Part shown: positions 11,437 to 23,420 of the stretch, piece after piece
Layout: each line of letters opens with the position of its first letter
How positions within the stretch are numbered: the stretch's first letter is position 1
Assembly (NCBI GenBank): GCA_019009955.1
Contig: CM032233.1
Location: 110,925,001-110,989,000 of the forward strand
Length of the DNA stretch: 64,000 bases
From: Riptortus pedestris
Taxonomy: Eukaryota > Arthropoda > Insecta > Hemiptera > Alydidae
Reading direction: 5' to 3'
Program-made: the position numbers and the translations under genes
The notes under the pieces: generated by a model
Databases searched by the model: none
Seen by the model: only the letters and a program-made list of their open reading frames with translations
Told to the model about the DNA's origin: nothing

Positions 11437-12757
11437 ATGTCTCCAAGAGGATGCGTTAATTCTCCTGACAGTTTTTGTTTCATTTGCGGTGAATTTACTG
11501 TTAAGCACAGCAACGAAATGTCAGTGATTTCGTGAAGAAGGTGTATTTCACGTATTTCAAACTGAAACTTGGGGACCAAGACAAATCCTGGGCTCTGCAT
11601 AAGGTGTGCAGAAGGTGTGAGGAAGACCTTCGTTTGTGGTTTAAAGGTAAGAAATCCTCCTTTCGTTTAGCCATTCCAATGATGTGGTGAGAACAACAAA
11701 ACCAAACAACCGATTGCTATTTCTGCTCAGTAGATGTGAAAGGTTTTAACTCCAAAAACAAGAACAATGTTTCTTACCCAAACTTGAATTCAGCTATTCG
11801 TCCAGTGTTTCACAATCCTGAATTTCCAGTGCCACAGCCTCCCTCCAATTTGGACAGTATCAGGTACGATTTAGAGGAGGATGGAGAGACATTACCTTCC
11901 CAGGATGAATCTGGCTCAGATTTCTCTTCTGATGGAAACCCTCAACTTTTTTCTCAGAATGAGCTCAATGACAGAGTTAGGCCTTTCAAAAGATGCTACT
12001 GAATTGCTGGGATCAAGACTCAAAAATAAAAACCTGTTGTTACCAGGAACTTCGTTTTCATGGTACAGGAATCGAGAAAAACGTCATTAATATAAGCTTA
12101 GTGCCACCTGAAAAGGTTTTATTACCCCCACTTCATATAAAACTGGGGTTTATGAAGCAATTCATCAAATCATTGCCAAGAGATGGGGAATGTTTCAAGT
12201 ATGTGTGTTCAAAGTTTCCTAAACTGTCTGAAGCAAAATTGAAAGAGGGAGTTCTTACAGGACCTGACATACGAAAACTTTTGTCAGATCCCCGGTTTCC
12301 TGTATCAATGAGCAATAAAGAAAAAGAAGCCTCGGATTCTTTCAAGAATGTAGTGCAAAAGTTTCTAGGGAATACGAAAGACCCTAACTACAAAACAATT
12401 GTGAATCGCATGTTGGCTGCCTACAAAGCTCAAGGATGCAACATGAGCCTAAAAGTTCATTTTCAAGTATGTCGAATACTTTCCAGAAAACCTGGGAGCG
12501 TTTAGTGAAGAGCAAGGAGAATGATTTCAACAAGACGTTCGGGATATGGAAAGCGCTACCAAGGACGATGGAACGTCAATATGCTAGCTGACTATTGTTG
12601 GATGCTCAAGAGGGATACGGACAATGCTGGAGCACGAAAACGTGTGCGACGAAGTATCAAAGAAAAAAAAAAAGGTTCCAGAAGCAAACTGAATGAAGTT
12701 TTTGAGCATTTTGTACTGAATAGTAAACAAATACTTTCTTTTATTTTGAGTTTATAG
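11437..12757 (+). pseudogene. Decayed multi-copy arthropod transposon-type protein (Cys-x2-Cys N terminus)
   Basis: Read across frames, this matches a protein family I recall as high-copy and 'uncharacterized' in arthropod proteomes. It starts MSPRGCVNSPDSFCFICGEF, shifts frame near 11530, then DFVKKVYF, LGDQDKSWALHKVCRRCEED, IPMMW followed by TGA where an Arg is usual, TTDCYFC, KGFNSKNKNNVSYPNLNSAI, QLFSQNELND, a shift, LGLSKDATELLGSRL, PGTSFSWYRNREK. A large internal segment is missing at about 12083. The next frame has PPLHIKLGFMKQFIK, KEGVLTGPDIRKLL, KFLGNTKDPNY, MSLKVHF; then YFPENLGAFSEEQGE and a stop, and finally RYQGRWNVNMLADYCWMLKR and a basic tail. Three Cys-x2-Cys pairs suggest an N-terminal zinc-binding domain. 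It is non-functional here. Function of the family: not known to me. Confidence 0.75.
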
Positions 12758-13045
12758 ACAATACAAATTATGGTGTTTTTTCTACGTTTTCGTTTTTTAT
12801 GTCCCCCTCTCCCCTAATTTGCAAGAAAACTGTACGTGATGGAGGAAAATAGCGGTCATTTTTGGATTCAGCACACCAAAAAACATAAAATTTAGCTAAA
12901 ATATTCCATGCAGCTGATCAAAAATTTTTTTTTGCAGACCTGTGTAATCTTTTCAGTCCATATTGAACCACGTAGCCTTCTCCTGTACTTCTCCAGCGAC
13001 CATAACTTTGGAATTTCCAATGTTCTGCTATACTTCTTATGACGG

Positions 13046-13546
13046 CAGTGGCGGCTCGCGTATAGGCATTGTGGAACTGCAGCACCCCCAATTTCCACTT
13101 GATATTATCTATAACATTTAATATAATGAGCCTTTTTTCTTTAATTCTTTCTTTATACTTGTATAATATATAATCCTTAAGCTTAATGCAGTAACCATCC
13201 CCCAGTTTATGGAAAAAGATACAAAAATCTTTGTATGGAACTGTACGCTTCACAGTTCCAGCGGCGAGGTGTTTGGCTGTTGTGCGCATGCCCTCAGAGG
13301 AAGCTCCACAAGGGATAGAGAGCACTGTCTTTCCCGCAGTGCCGACCGAATAGATTAAGCTTGAACTGTAACAATTTAGGTTAAAGTAAGTAAAGAATGT
13401 TTGATTTTGTTCTTTTAGGATTTTATCAAGTTTCTGAATAAATTTTCTTTTTTATACATGTTTGTTTCCTTTTACACAATTTTAAAACAAAGGCTAACAT
13501 TTTCTGGAGCAGCACCCCCACTACTTTTAGCTACAAGCCGCCACTG
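13046..13546. mobile_element. hAT-type non-autonomous element (501 bp) with 8-bp target duplication
   Basis: Starts CAGTGGCGGCTCGCG and ends in its inverted counterpart (CAAGCCGCCACTG), a hAT-type terminus. GCAGCACCCCC follows inside each end. The flanking 8-mers are TATGACGG (13038-13045) and TATGATGG (13547-13554), 7 of 8 identical, which fits the 8-bp duplication typical of hAT elements. A 135-codon minus frame inside has no hAT transposase motif. The host sequence can be read across the insertion (ATGACGGATTCTTGTAG), and an inverted relative of it lies at about 14390. Confidence 0.85.
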
Positions 13547-13554
13547 TATGATGG

Positions 13555-14435
13555 ATTCTTGTAGAAAATCAAATTCTAAAACGACTTTATACCGATGAAT
13601 TTTTCTACGAGAAAAGAAATGGATTCTGAAATTAAAAAAAAAAAAAAGAATAAAAAACGCAGTATCTGTCGTAGCTTGCACATTTAGTGGCCAACCAGGC
13701 CACCCGATATCACAGAAATGGATTATTTTCTAAGGGGGAGGGTCAATTCATCTCTACCAGAACAGGTCGCAGAATATTGAAGAAATGAAGAATAAAATCA
13801 GATTGGTGATAAATTCAACTTCAGTAGCAGAAATACATAGTACCTTAAGGCGATTGTAGATACCTTCTTTTGAAGTGCATAAAGGAGGAAGGATGTGTTT
13901 TCGAACATTTGTAAATACTAGCTGTAAGTATTGTAGTGCAAAGAAAAAACTGGTTTCTGTTTTTTACGAGAAGCTATCCAAGGAGGAAAATGTAATCCAT
14001 TGAATATAATTACTGGGTAACTAGTTTAAAATAAATTAATTCTAAGAACGTTCTTTATTAGGTTGATGTTTTTTTTTGGATTAATTCAAGAATGAATACT
14101 TTTGAGTATTACGTTTTAAATACTTTTATTTGTTTATTTATTTTTATTTTTTAATTTCAGAATCCATTCCTTTTCCCGTAGACTTGTTTCAAAGATAATT
14201 TTGTTGGCTACAACTTTTATGCCGCAGCATTTTTAAAACACGTGCCGCTTCTGAAATATTATTTATTCACGGACACCACATCGAAAGTGATTTGCCGTTT
14301 CTGAAATAAAAATTTGTGCGTGTCATGGCTAAAGGCTGCGTCAAATTGAAAAACTTCATCGGTATAAACTTTGGTCATTGAAAAAATTTTTCTACAAGAA
14401 TCCGTCATAAAAAGTACGGCATTACATTCAGAATT
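13555..14435. repeat. Internal inverted duplication in the right arm of the TIR transposon
   Basis: TTTTCTACGAGAAAAGAAAT with GGATTCTGAAATT (13598-13633) is repeated inverted at about 14155-14190 (AATTTCAGAATCCATTCC). GGATTCTTGTAGAAAA (13553-13568) is repeated inverted at 14385-14410 (CTACAAGAATCCGTCAT). TTTATACCGATGAA occurs in both arms. The right end therefore looks duplicated in inverted order, so this may be a nested or rearranged relative of the same transposon. Confidence 0.6.
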
Positions 14436-14493
14436 CAAATTTTATTACTTCAATTGGCGATTCTAAGGAGGATGACACGGGAACTAAGGACAC

Positions 14494-14622
14494 CCTTTTA
14501 GCAGATTTCCCTTAAGGGAAATCAGCTATTGACGTCGTACACATGACGCGATTTTCGAAATTTTTCTTCAAATGTCCATCGATCCTATCTAGAAGATGAC
14601 GAAAATGAGGTCCGTTCAAAAC

Positions 14623-14702
<80 letters not shown>
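14494..14702 (+). repeat. Family M head plus (TA)n tract
   Basis: A well-preserved head, TTTTAGCAGATTTCCCTTAA, through GAGGTCCGTTCAAAACGG, then about 78 bp of TA repeat with one CTATCT break (14625-14702). Downstream DNA is unrelated, so the copy is truncated at the microsatellite. Confidence 0.85.
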
Positions 14703-14705
<3 letters not shown>

Positions 14706-15081
14706 TTATATACCGGAAGGTGGACAAGAATGAAAAACCAAATGATTATTTACACCGTTTTTATTTCTCGACTAAATTCCAAATGGCCCTTTATCAGGAG
14801 AAAATATTGAACAAAGAGGTAACTAAACTAATGGCTACATAATTCTATAAGACCTTCCACTAGCCGTGACAGTCGGAGAATGGCTTACTAAGTTTGGTGC
14901 TTAGCTGATTTAGATCGATATCTCACGATATTAAAATATCTATTATTCGTAATGAAGTGGTGTCTAAACAGTAAAGGAGAAATTTATATTTGAACAACCA
15001 TCACCTTAAAGTTTCTAATAAATTAAAATATATACAATTCACATGTTTAGTCTCTGTTTTCTTATTGATCACTTTTTTTCT
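14703..15081. other. Low-copy DNA, no recognised gene
   Basis: No open frame of note. The segment separates two family M heads. Confidence 0.4.
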
Positions 15082-15840
15082 ATTTTAGCAGATTTCCATT
15101 AAGGGAAATCAGCTATTGAGGTCGTACTCATGACGCGATTTTAAAAATCTTTCTTCAAATGTCCATCAATCCTACCCAGGAGATGACGAAAATGAGGTCC
15201 GTTCAAAGTTATATATATATTTGTCTGTTAACACTCTAGCGGTCGTAATTTTTGTTTGATCGTTACCAAACTCGATATTTACTAGTTTTATGCAAAGAGA
15301 AAGATCAAGTTCGTTAACGGCTAAAATCGGACCTGTGGCAGGGTTAAGAGGGGGGGATTTTCGAAAATTCGAAATACCTCCGTTACTATAAGTCTGATCT
15401 GAAAAAGTGTATAGAACCAATATAATTGTAAATTAAGTGTACTATAAATGTTGTTATATACATTTATTCTCTATCTTGAATATTAACCGACATATTTGCA
15501 TTTTTATGTTTTCAGCCTTCAGCAACCCCCACTTATTCTCATGTCACATAAACCATACTCTGTTATATAATAATCCACTTTTTTCGAAGCTCAAATACCA
15601 AATATTGTTTCAAGAGACCTTTATTATACGAGATACATCCAAGTATGTTGTGGTGAAGTACTTGGACTACTAAAATTTGATTGATTGAGATAAAAAGTAT
15701 TCTGTATCTTTATAAATTACAGTACTAGTAATATAGTAAATAGTTTTCAATAAAATGAATGCATTATATTCTGACATATTTCAGTATTTGGTTTTCTTTC
15801 CGGTGAGAGATTGACAGGCCCATTTTTCGCCAGTAACTAC
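15082..15840 (+). repeat. Family M copy, long form, forward
   Basis: Head TTTTAGCAGATTTCCATTAA, short TATA tract at 15214-15222, AGCGGTCG block, TAACCGACATATTTGCATTT, CCCCCACTTATTCTCATGTC, then the long-form extension (AAATACCAAATATTG, GGACTACTAAAATTTGATTG, AGTAAATAGTTTTCAATAAA). It is broken before the hairpin tail, near the TTCTTTCCGGTGAGAGA segment. Confidence 0.8.
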
Positions 15841-16162
15841 TGATACTAGCTCAAATTAAATTTACAAACACTTTAAACATATACACTTGAAATCCTGATA
15901 ATTTCAGTTTTCTTCGTTCAGCAGTACTACTGTCGTTGTCTACTGACATGAACAATACATAAGATAATTCAAGACTAAAGAACTCAAAAAAAAGAATCTC
16001 TAATAAGAACAACATGTATGTGAGCTTTGGCTAAATTACTTATTTTCATGGACGGCATTTTAACATCACAAATAGGCTAGAAGAAAGTGCCACATTTAAA
16101 GCAACTGAGATATCTTGTTAAATTAACTCAATCCCACAGATCATACCTACGAATTTAAATAG

Positions 16163-16713
16163 TCCGTCACGCGGAGGGATTGCGTTAACTAAGCAGTTTT
16201 CCCACGGGTTTTACAATAGATAAATCTACACACTGGTAACACTTAACAACACCATGAATATTAAGAGAATAAATGCAAACGTGTCGCAATATATGCATTT
16301 ACCTCAAAACGTAAAAGTTCAATGAGAACAATATTTGGTATTTAGGCTTCAAATAATGTGCTTCATAATATAACAGCTTATTGTTAATATAAGTAGGTGT
16401 GAGGGTTTACAGAACGCCGAAAACTAAAAAATGCTAATATCTCTGTTAATAATCAAGATAGAGCAAAAATGTTCATAACAACATTTATCGAGCATTACAT
16501 TTTCAATAAGATTGGTTCTATACAAGTTTTCGATCCGATGTATAGTAACTGAGATATTTTGAATTTTCGAAATTCCCCCTCTAAACCGCCCACCACTCCC
16601 TTTCACTCGTCCGATTTCAGCCATTAACGAATATGATCTTTCTTTTTACATAAAATAATTAAATACCGAGTTTGGTAACGATTAAACAAAAATTACCGCT
16701 AGAGCGTTAATAG

Positions 16714-16787
<74 letters not shown>

Positions 16788-16905
16788 TTGAACGGATGTC
16801 ATTTTCGTCATCTCCTGGGTAGGATCGATGGCCATTTAAAAACATTTTTCAAAAATTGCGTCGTGAGTACGACATCAATAGCTGATTTCCCTTAAGGGAT
16901 ATTTC
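16163..16905 (-). repeat. Family M copy, full length, reverse, with (TA)n
   Basis: Tail (AGTCCGTCACGCGGAGGG, GTTAACTAAGCAG) at 16163-16200, ATTTGGTATTTAGGCTTCAA, TCTCTGTTAATAATCAAGAT, C-rich tract at 16560-16600, TAGAGCGTTAATAGACAAAT, about 70 bp of TA repeat at 16716-16785, GAACGGATGTCATTTTCGTC, and the head near 16880-16900. Complete element of about 740 bp. Confidence 0.85.
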
Positions 16906-17382
16906 TTCAACACTGTCACAAAAAGAAAATAATAAACACAACCAACTCTCAAAACACTCTGAACAATAATCTTTTTCCTTTCCCGAATCTTGGCCGATGT
17001 TCAAGCGTCTTAAGACAATTGTGTAGGATGTGTAACCGTAGAGATTAGAAATAGGCACCTGTAATTTTGTAGGGAACGGTGTAGGAGGGTGGAGCAAGGA
17101 TGGAGTTAGATGGTGGACTGTCACGGTTCATACAAAAGGCACAGCTGGATGCTAACTGAACACAAATAGACGAACGGACATTAGTCGAGTTGGACTAGCC
17201 CTTCTCCTCTTAGACTCCTCCGCTCCCTTGAAAACGTTCAAACAAACCACAACCTCGCTAATAAAGCCTCTCGAACTTTTTGCTGCCTGCACTAAAAGTT
17301 TTCAACACTTAAAATTTAAAAAAAGGAAAAGAATCGCTTTAATTCATATGAAACTCATTGGTGTCATTATTGCTATTTTTAG
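16906..17382. other. Low-copy DNA, no recognised gene
   Basis: Moderately GC-richer than the repeats, without an open frame that looks coding. Confidence 0.4.
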
Positions 17383-17690
17383 CAAATTAGGGAAAATCAG
17401 CTATTGAGGTTTTAATCATGATGGGATTTTCGAAATATTTCTTCCTATGTCCATCGCTCCTACCCAGGAGGTATATATGTTTCTCTCTTAACGCTCTAGT
17501 GGTCGCAATTTTTGTCTGATCGTTGCCAAACACGGTATTTAAACGTTTTTTGTAAAAAGGAAGATCTAGTTCGTCAATGGCTGAAATCAAGTGGGAGGGG
17601 GATTTTCGAAAATTCGAAATATGTACGTTATTGTGAGTCGGATCGAAACATTGTATGGAACCAACCTTATTGCAAATTAAATGTACTAAA
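17383..17690 (+). repeat. Family M fragment, forward
   Basis: TTAGGGAAAATCAGCTATTG head without its left half, a very short TATA tract (17473-17479), GCTCTAGTGGTCGCAATTTT, a G-rich tract and AAATTAAATGTACTAAAAAT. The stem-forming element that follows truncates it. Confidence 0.7.
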
Positions 17691-18285
17691 AATGTCTTTT
17701 TCTGTAATCGTTGAATAATGGTAACATTACTAAACTGAAATGAGTGAAGAAAGTGAAACATTTTGCAATAGAGTGAAGAAAGTGAATTGCCTTCTTAATT
17801 AGTAATAAGTATAAATTAAAAAATTTTGAAGTTGGAAATTAAATGCTTTTAAATGTTTCTTAACATTGTAAGAATTTATTTTAACAAAATAAATTGAAAT
17901 GTGAATGCATTATTCGTGGAAATAATCAATATATTTTAAAATTTAAATATAATAATAATTACCTTCCTTGTTTATAACCTGCACTTGTTTATAACTGCAC
18001 TACTTCACAATCATCACTTGTTGTTTTATAACTATGCTTATAACCTTTCACAACCATGCTTATAACCTACCAACAACATACCATAATCTTCACAACATCC
18101 TAATTTTGTTCATATTCTGGTTAGATCTGATCATGTATTACACGATTACAGAAAAAATTTAATATTACACTCGTGACGAAAGTAGAATTTACAACTCTCG
18201 TGAAATTACCACACTCGCTTCGCTCGTGTGGGTAAACGTTTCACTCGAGTTGTAAAATGATCTACTTTCGTCACTTGTATAATAA
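17691..18285 (+). mobile_element. Inverted-repeat (MITE-like) element S, copy 1
   Basis: About 590 bp, present again in opposite orientation at 37536-38091. TTTTTCTGTAATCGTTGAAT at the left is inverted as TACACGATTACAGAAAAAAT near 18140-18160. Beyond it, GTGACGAAAGTAGA and TACAACTC are inverted across 18175-18275 around the hairpin CACACTCGCTTCGCTCGTGT (18212-18231). GTGAAGAAAGTGAA repeats lie near the left end and TTATAACC... repeats in the middle. No protein. It resembles a non-autonomous DNA element, but I could not fix a target duplication. Confidence 0.65.
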
Positions 18286-18294
18286 ATAACTATT

Positions 18295-18815
18295 ATATAC
18301 ATTTATTCTCTATCTTGAATATTATCTTCTACTCATGTTATATAAACAATACTCTGTTATATAATAAACCACATTATTCGAAGCTTAAATACCAAATATT
18401 CTACTCACGAGACCTTTATTATACGAGAGTCATGCATATATGTTCTGGTGACCTCCCTCCGTCTTAAGTTCTTGGTCTACTAAAATTTGATTGATTGAGA
18501 TAACAATTTTTCTGATTCATTATAAATTACAGTACTAGATATAGTAAATAGTTTTCAATAAAATTAGTATGTTATATTCTGATATATTACAGTAATTGTT
18601 TTTCTTTCCGGGTGAGAATAGCAGACCTGTTTGTTTACATTTCAGATGCTTCCCGCCGGGAGGGGAAAGATTTCTTATTACCGTTTATATTTATTTACTT
18701 AATTTTTACGGTGGAATTGTGTAGCCAGTATGTAAATTTATCTATAATTAAACTTCACGAGAGAAATCTGCTTAGTTTACGCAGCCAAGTCCACTGTCAC
18801 ATCAAAAATCACTGA
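18295..18815 (+). repeat. Family M 3' half, long form
   Basis: Shows ATTTATTCTCTATCTTGAAT, AATACCAAATATTCTAC, GGTCTACTAAAATTTGATTG, AATAGTTTTCAATAAAATTA, TTCTTTCCGGGTGAGAAT, ACAGATGCTT... and a tail-like GAAATCTGCTTAGTTTACGC AGCC at 18765-18785. Confidence 0.7.
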
Positions 18816-19084
18816 ATAGTACAGGCTAATCAAGTAACGTTTTCCAATTAATTAAGCCAGTATGAGCACCATTGTATTTTGTAAATGTATGAATTTCCTA
18901 TTTTTAAATATTTTTTATTTATATCATGTCCAATCTAATTGTCTTACTCTAATATTTTCTTTGACATTAATTTCAATTGTTACATAAAACTGTTTAAGCG
19001 TATATTTAATGAAATGGGCCTACAAGATTGTATAAAAAGTCCCAATGAAGTTGAAATATGGAAAGCAGTCAGCTCTTCAGCATT

Positions 19085-19695
19085 TTAAAGTTTAATAGAA
19101 CTAATATTATTCCAAATTGAATGATCTACAAATATTGCCCCGTACATATTTTCTCTCATGAATATTATTCGAGATACTTGGATTTCATAGTTCCCGGCTT
19201 TCAGTAAACACCCACTCCTACACATGTCATGTTAATAATAACCTGTTGTTTCATGAACCATTTTATTCCGAGGTTAAATACCTAATATTGTTTTCCTTGA
19301 ACTTTTAATTTGTGAGATTGCAAATACGTTCTGTTGACCCCCTCTCCCCAATTTTTCTGATTCATTATAAATTACAACTGTAGCTATAGTAAATAGTTTT
19401 CAATAAAATTAATATGTTGTATTCAGGTATATTTCAGTAATTGTTTTCCCTTCCGGTCTAGAATCTATCTATCTGTTCAGCTCTCTGAGGTTTGCTGGCC
19501 TGTTCGTTTACAATTCAGACGCTTTCCGTTGGGAGGTTATTAAAATTACCTGAAAGATTTCTCATAACCGTTTGTATTTATTCACTTAATATTCACGGTG
19601 GTGTTAAGTGTTTGTTACCATGTAGATTTATCTATTTAAAACTTCAAGTAGGAAATCTGCTTAGTTAACGCAGCCCCTGCGTGACGGACTTTTTT
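19085..19695 (+). repeat. Family M 3' half, long form, with tail
   Basis: Ordered long-form blocks ending in GGAAATCTGCTTAGTTAACG, CAGCCCCTGCGTGACGGACT at 19651-19691. The copy defines the right end of the family well. Confidence 0.75.
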
Positions 19696-20010
19696 TCACA
19701 TCACCGCGAGTCTATTCATTCCTCATTGGAATAGTGCAAACGGAGTTTAATCTAAATCCACTCAATCGTCTTAGTAAAAACAAAATCGCTATAATTTGGC
19801 TGATATCCAAGGAGTCTGGTTCCTGCATTTTTCCCCATCTCCTGTGCTCTTGCACTAAGCAGGCATTTCTCATCGTCTATTTACTCCTAAATGAAATACG
19901 GCGAACATCTTTCCATGTCTATTCAGACTATGCAGGAAAGACTTGTGTCTAAAAACTATATGACATAAATATAACAGCCCATGTTTATATATCTGCTCAG
20001 TCTCACACCC

Positions 20011-20940
<930 letters not shown>

Positions 20941-20942
<2 letters not shown>

Positions 20943-21740
20943 CACACGCACGCAAGCACGCGTGAAATTTTGGGAAACAAATCAATTTATAAACTGACGT
21001 TACAATATATATTGTTTCGTCCCGTAAGCATGCCATCCAATATAGCTAGTGAGAAATAGTTTACAAAAGGAGACACAAACGATGCTATAATAAAAAAAAT
21101 ATTATAAAGCAAAAACCGTAAATTAACAAACACTTTCCATTTACAATGAAAACATAGCTAACAAATTCCTTTAAGCAAGATATGGTAGCTTCTGAGCTTC
21201 CTCGAGAGTGGAGTAATATTCAGGAATTCCTGGACAATAAAAATTTATTTTATATGAACGGCACTTGCTATCTCATAAGGCGTCATTTATGTTGCTGGGA
21301 ACTCACAGGCGCCTAAGAATGTCGTCTTAATTCTGTCACGACTCTGATATGTTTGATTGAAGAAGCGACCTTACACGTCGTACATGGTGTAGAGTTCCGG
21401 CCCCTAATGAGACGGATGGCAATGAGTTAGGGGCGCATTGCTCTGAATCATTCTAGTCATAGAGGCATCCTCGAACCGAATAGATCTGAAGGAGACTTTA
21501 TACTGTTTGAGATCAACTTTTATCATCGTCGGTTTATACCCTCAGGAACCTTCCACAAATCCTGTCAACTGACGTCTCTTTGATCCTCCAGGCTACTGGC
21601 TTGTTTGTGTTGAGCGAGCGACGTGTGTGTGGCGGGTCCCCACGGACAAATATGTGCATTTGGAATGGAGTCACAACCAACAGTTCTACTAAATAAGTGT
21701 GAACAATTGAAATGTTGGATATATGATTTCTCCAAATTTC
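20941..21740. other. Low-copy DNA with a minus-strand open frame, function unknown
   Basis: 21250-21680 is GC-richer than most of the window. A 77-codon minus frame (21534-21767) has no known motif. It runs into the family M copy that follows. Confidence 0.3.
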
Positions 21741-21831
21741 TCTTAAGGAAAAGGAGAGGTTGTCCATATGATGTGATTTTCCATCCTACCTAGGAGATCG
21801 AATAACTATTCAAAATCGAGAAACCATTCAA

Positions 21832-21897
<66 letters not shown>

Positions 21898-22000
21898 GTT
21901 AACGCTGTAGTGGTCGCAGTTTTTGTATTATCGTTATAGATCTCGATATTTAGAGGTTGTAAGTAAGTCTAATGATCAAGTTTGTTATTGGCTAAAATCG
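21741..22000 (+). repeat. Family M fragment with (TA)n
   Basis: Decayed head (TCTCTTAAGGAAAAGGAGAG, TTGTCCATATGATG), about 60 bp of TA repeat (21835-21895), then TAACGCTGTAGTGGTCGCAG and the GGCTAAAATCG segment. Confidence 0.75.
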
Positions 22001-22044
22001 AACCAGGATGAGGAAGGGGGGGGGTTTGGAGGGTTGAAATTAAA

Positions 22045-22390
22045 AACGTCCGTCACGCAGGGGCTGCGTTAACTAAACGGATTTCCCACGTGCGTAGCGT
22101 ATTTTCATTTAACTCAAAACGTAAAAGAACAATATATGGTATTTAGGCTTCAAATTAAGTGCTTCATAACATAATAGCATATTGTTAATATGAGATGAGT
22201 AGGAGTGGGGGTTTACTAAAGACGAAAAACTAAAAAAATGCAAATATCTCGGTTAATAATCAAGATAGTGAAAACATTTTTATAAGAACATTTATAGAAC
22301 GTTATATTTGAAATAACATTGGCTCTGTATAATTTTTCGATCTAATGCATAATAACGGAGATATTAAGAATTTTCGAAATTCTCCCCCAA
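22045..22390 (-). repeat. Family M 3' half, reverse
   Basis: CGTCCGTCACGCAGGGGCTG CG tail at 22048-22070, TTTAGGCTTCAAATTAAGTG, CTCGGTTAATAATCAAGATA, and the CGGAGATATTAAGAATTTTC block. It is joined tail-outward to the next forward copy, making an inverted pair. Confidence 0.75.
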
Positions 22391-22880
22391 TTTTTGTTTA
22401 ATCGTTACCAAGCTCGGTATTTAATCGTTTTATGTAAAAAGAAAGATCGAGTTCGTCAATGGCTGAAATTGGACCAGTGGGAGGGGGGATTTTTAAAAAA
22501 TTCGAAATATCTCCGTTATTATGCGTCGGATTGAAAAATTGTATAGAACCAATCTTATTGCACATTAAATATTCCAATTAAATTTACTATAGATATTGTT
22601 ATGTACATTTATTCTCTTTCTTGAATATTAACCGAGATGTTTGCATTTTAATTAAATGTGTGCGGATAACGAGATGAGATCGGCTGATGTCGGTTCTATT
22701 CGTGACTTTTCACCGAAAGCTAGTTCGGCCGTTTCCGTAACTGTTCGGTTCTCATGAAATTGGTTTAGAGACTCTTTACTACTACTGTTACTAGTTTGCA
22801 GATTTCTTTATTGAAAAACTTCGCGTGGGAAATCTGCTTAACTTACGAAGCCCCTTCGTGACGGACTTTTGGGATTTCAC
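22391..22880 (+). repeat. Family M 3' half, short form, forward
   Basis: TTTGTTTAATCGTTACCAAG, G-rich tract (22478-22489), ATATTAACCGAGATGTTTGC, then the short-form block ATTAAATGTGTGCGGATAAC, AGCTAGTTCGGCCGTTTCCG, and the tail ending CGTGACGGACTTTT near 22870. Here the tail hairpin reads CGAAG-CCC-CTTCG, a compensatory variant of CGCAG-CCC-CTGCG. Confidence 0.75.
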
Positions 22881-22974
22881 CAGCAATGGTATGACTAATT
22901 ATCTCATGCCCAACTTAAATTTGAATTCGTGTTTACAAGGCTTTTTATTACTTCATTGGTTTAGAGATTAGTGT

Positions 22975-23420
22975 AACCTTTTACTTTGTGAGGCATATGC
23001 AAATACGTACTGTTGACCTCCCTTCTTTAGTTCTTGGACTACTAAAATTTGAGTTATTAAAATATAAATATCCTGATTCTTTATAAATTTCAGTACTAGA
23101 TATAGTAAATAGTTTGCAATAAAGTTAATATGCTATATTCAGATATATATCAGTAATTGTATTTCTTTCCAGTAAAGAATTTGTCTATCTATCTGTTCAG
23201 CTCTTAGTGGTTGGCAGACCTATTTGTTTTTTTTTAATTCGGAAGCCGTTTCCGCGATATTTGCATTTTTATCAAGTGTAACGGACGAGCTATGGTTCCT
23301 GCCGAAAGCTAGTTCGGCCGTTTCCGTAACTGATCGGCACTCGTATGCAGATTTCTCTATTGTAAAACTTCACGTGGGAAATCTTCTTAGTTTAAGCAGC
23401 CCCTGCGTGACGGACTTTTG
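22975..23420 (+). repeat. Family M mixed-form 3' half with tail
   Basis: Long-form blocks (TACTGTTGACCTCCC, AGTAAATAGTTTGCAATAAA) run into the short-form block (AGCTAGTTCGGCCGTTTCCG at 23306) and the tail GCAGCCCCTGCGTGACGGAC at 23396-23416. The combination suggests recombination between the two forms. Confidence 0.7.

Larger units (their letters stand above)
10803..14493 (+). mobile_element. TIR DNA transposon of about 3.7 kb carrying a multi-copy arthropod protein pseudogene
   Basis: The left end GTGTCCCAAGTTCCCGTGCC (near 10807) is matched in inverted orientation at the right end, GACACGGGAACTAAGGACAC near 14473-14492. The similarity continues inward for about 50 bp (CCCTTAAAATTGCCGAT on the left against CCTTAGAATCGCCAAT on the right). 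Subterminal segments are also inverted: ACACAGGCCTGCA and CCATCACGTCTAGTTTTC on the left pair with sequence at about 12820-12960. A degenerate protein gene lies between. The inference is that this protein is the element's transposase or passenger. A hAT element sits in the right half. I could not define a target duplication. Confidence 0.7.

Noticed and set aside
12892..13325. Minus-strand frames of 68 and 135 codons
   Set aside because: They straddle the hAT element and its host; no hAT transposase motif.
14512..14727. Frames of alternating Tyr-Ile at this and many other (TA)n tracts
   Set aside because: Translation artefacts of TA repeats inside family M copies.
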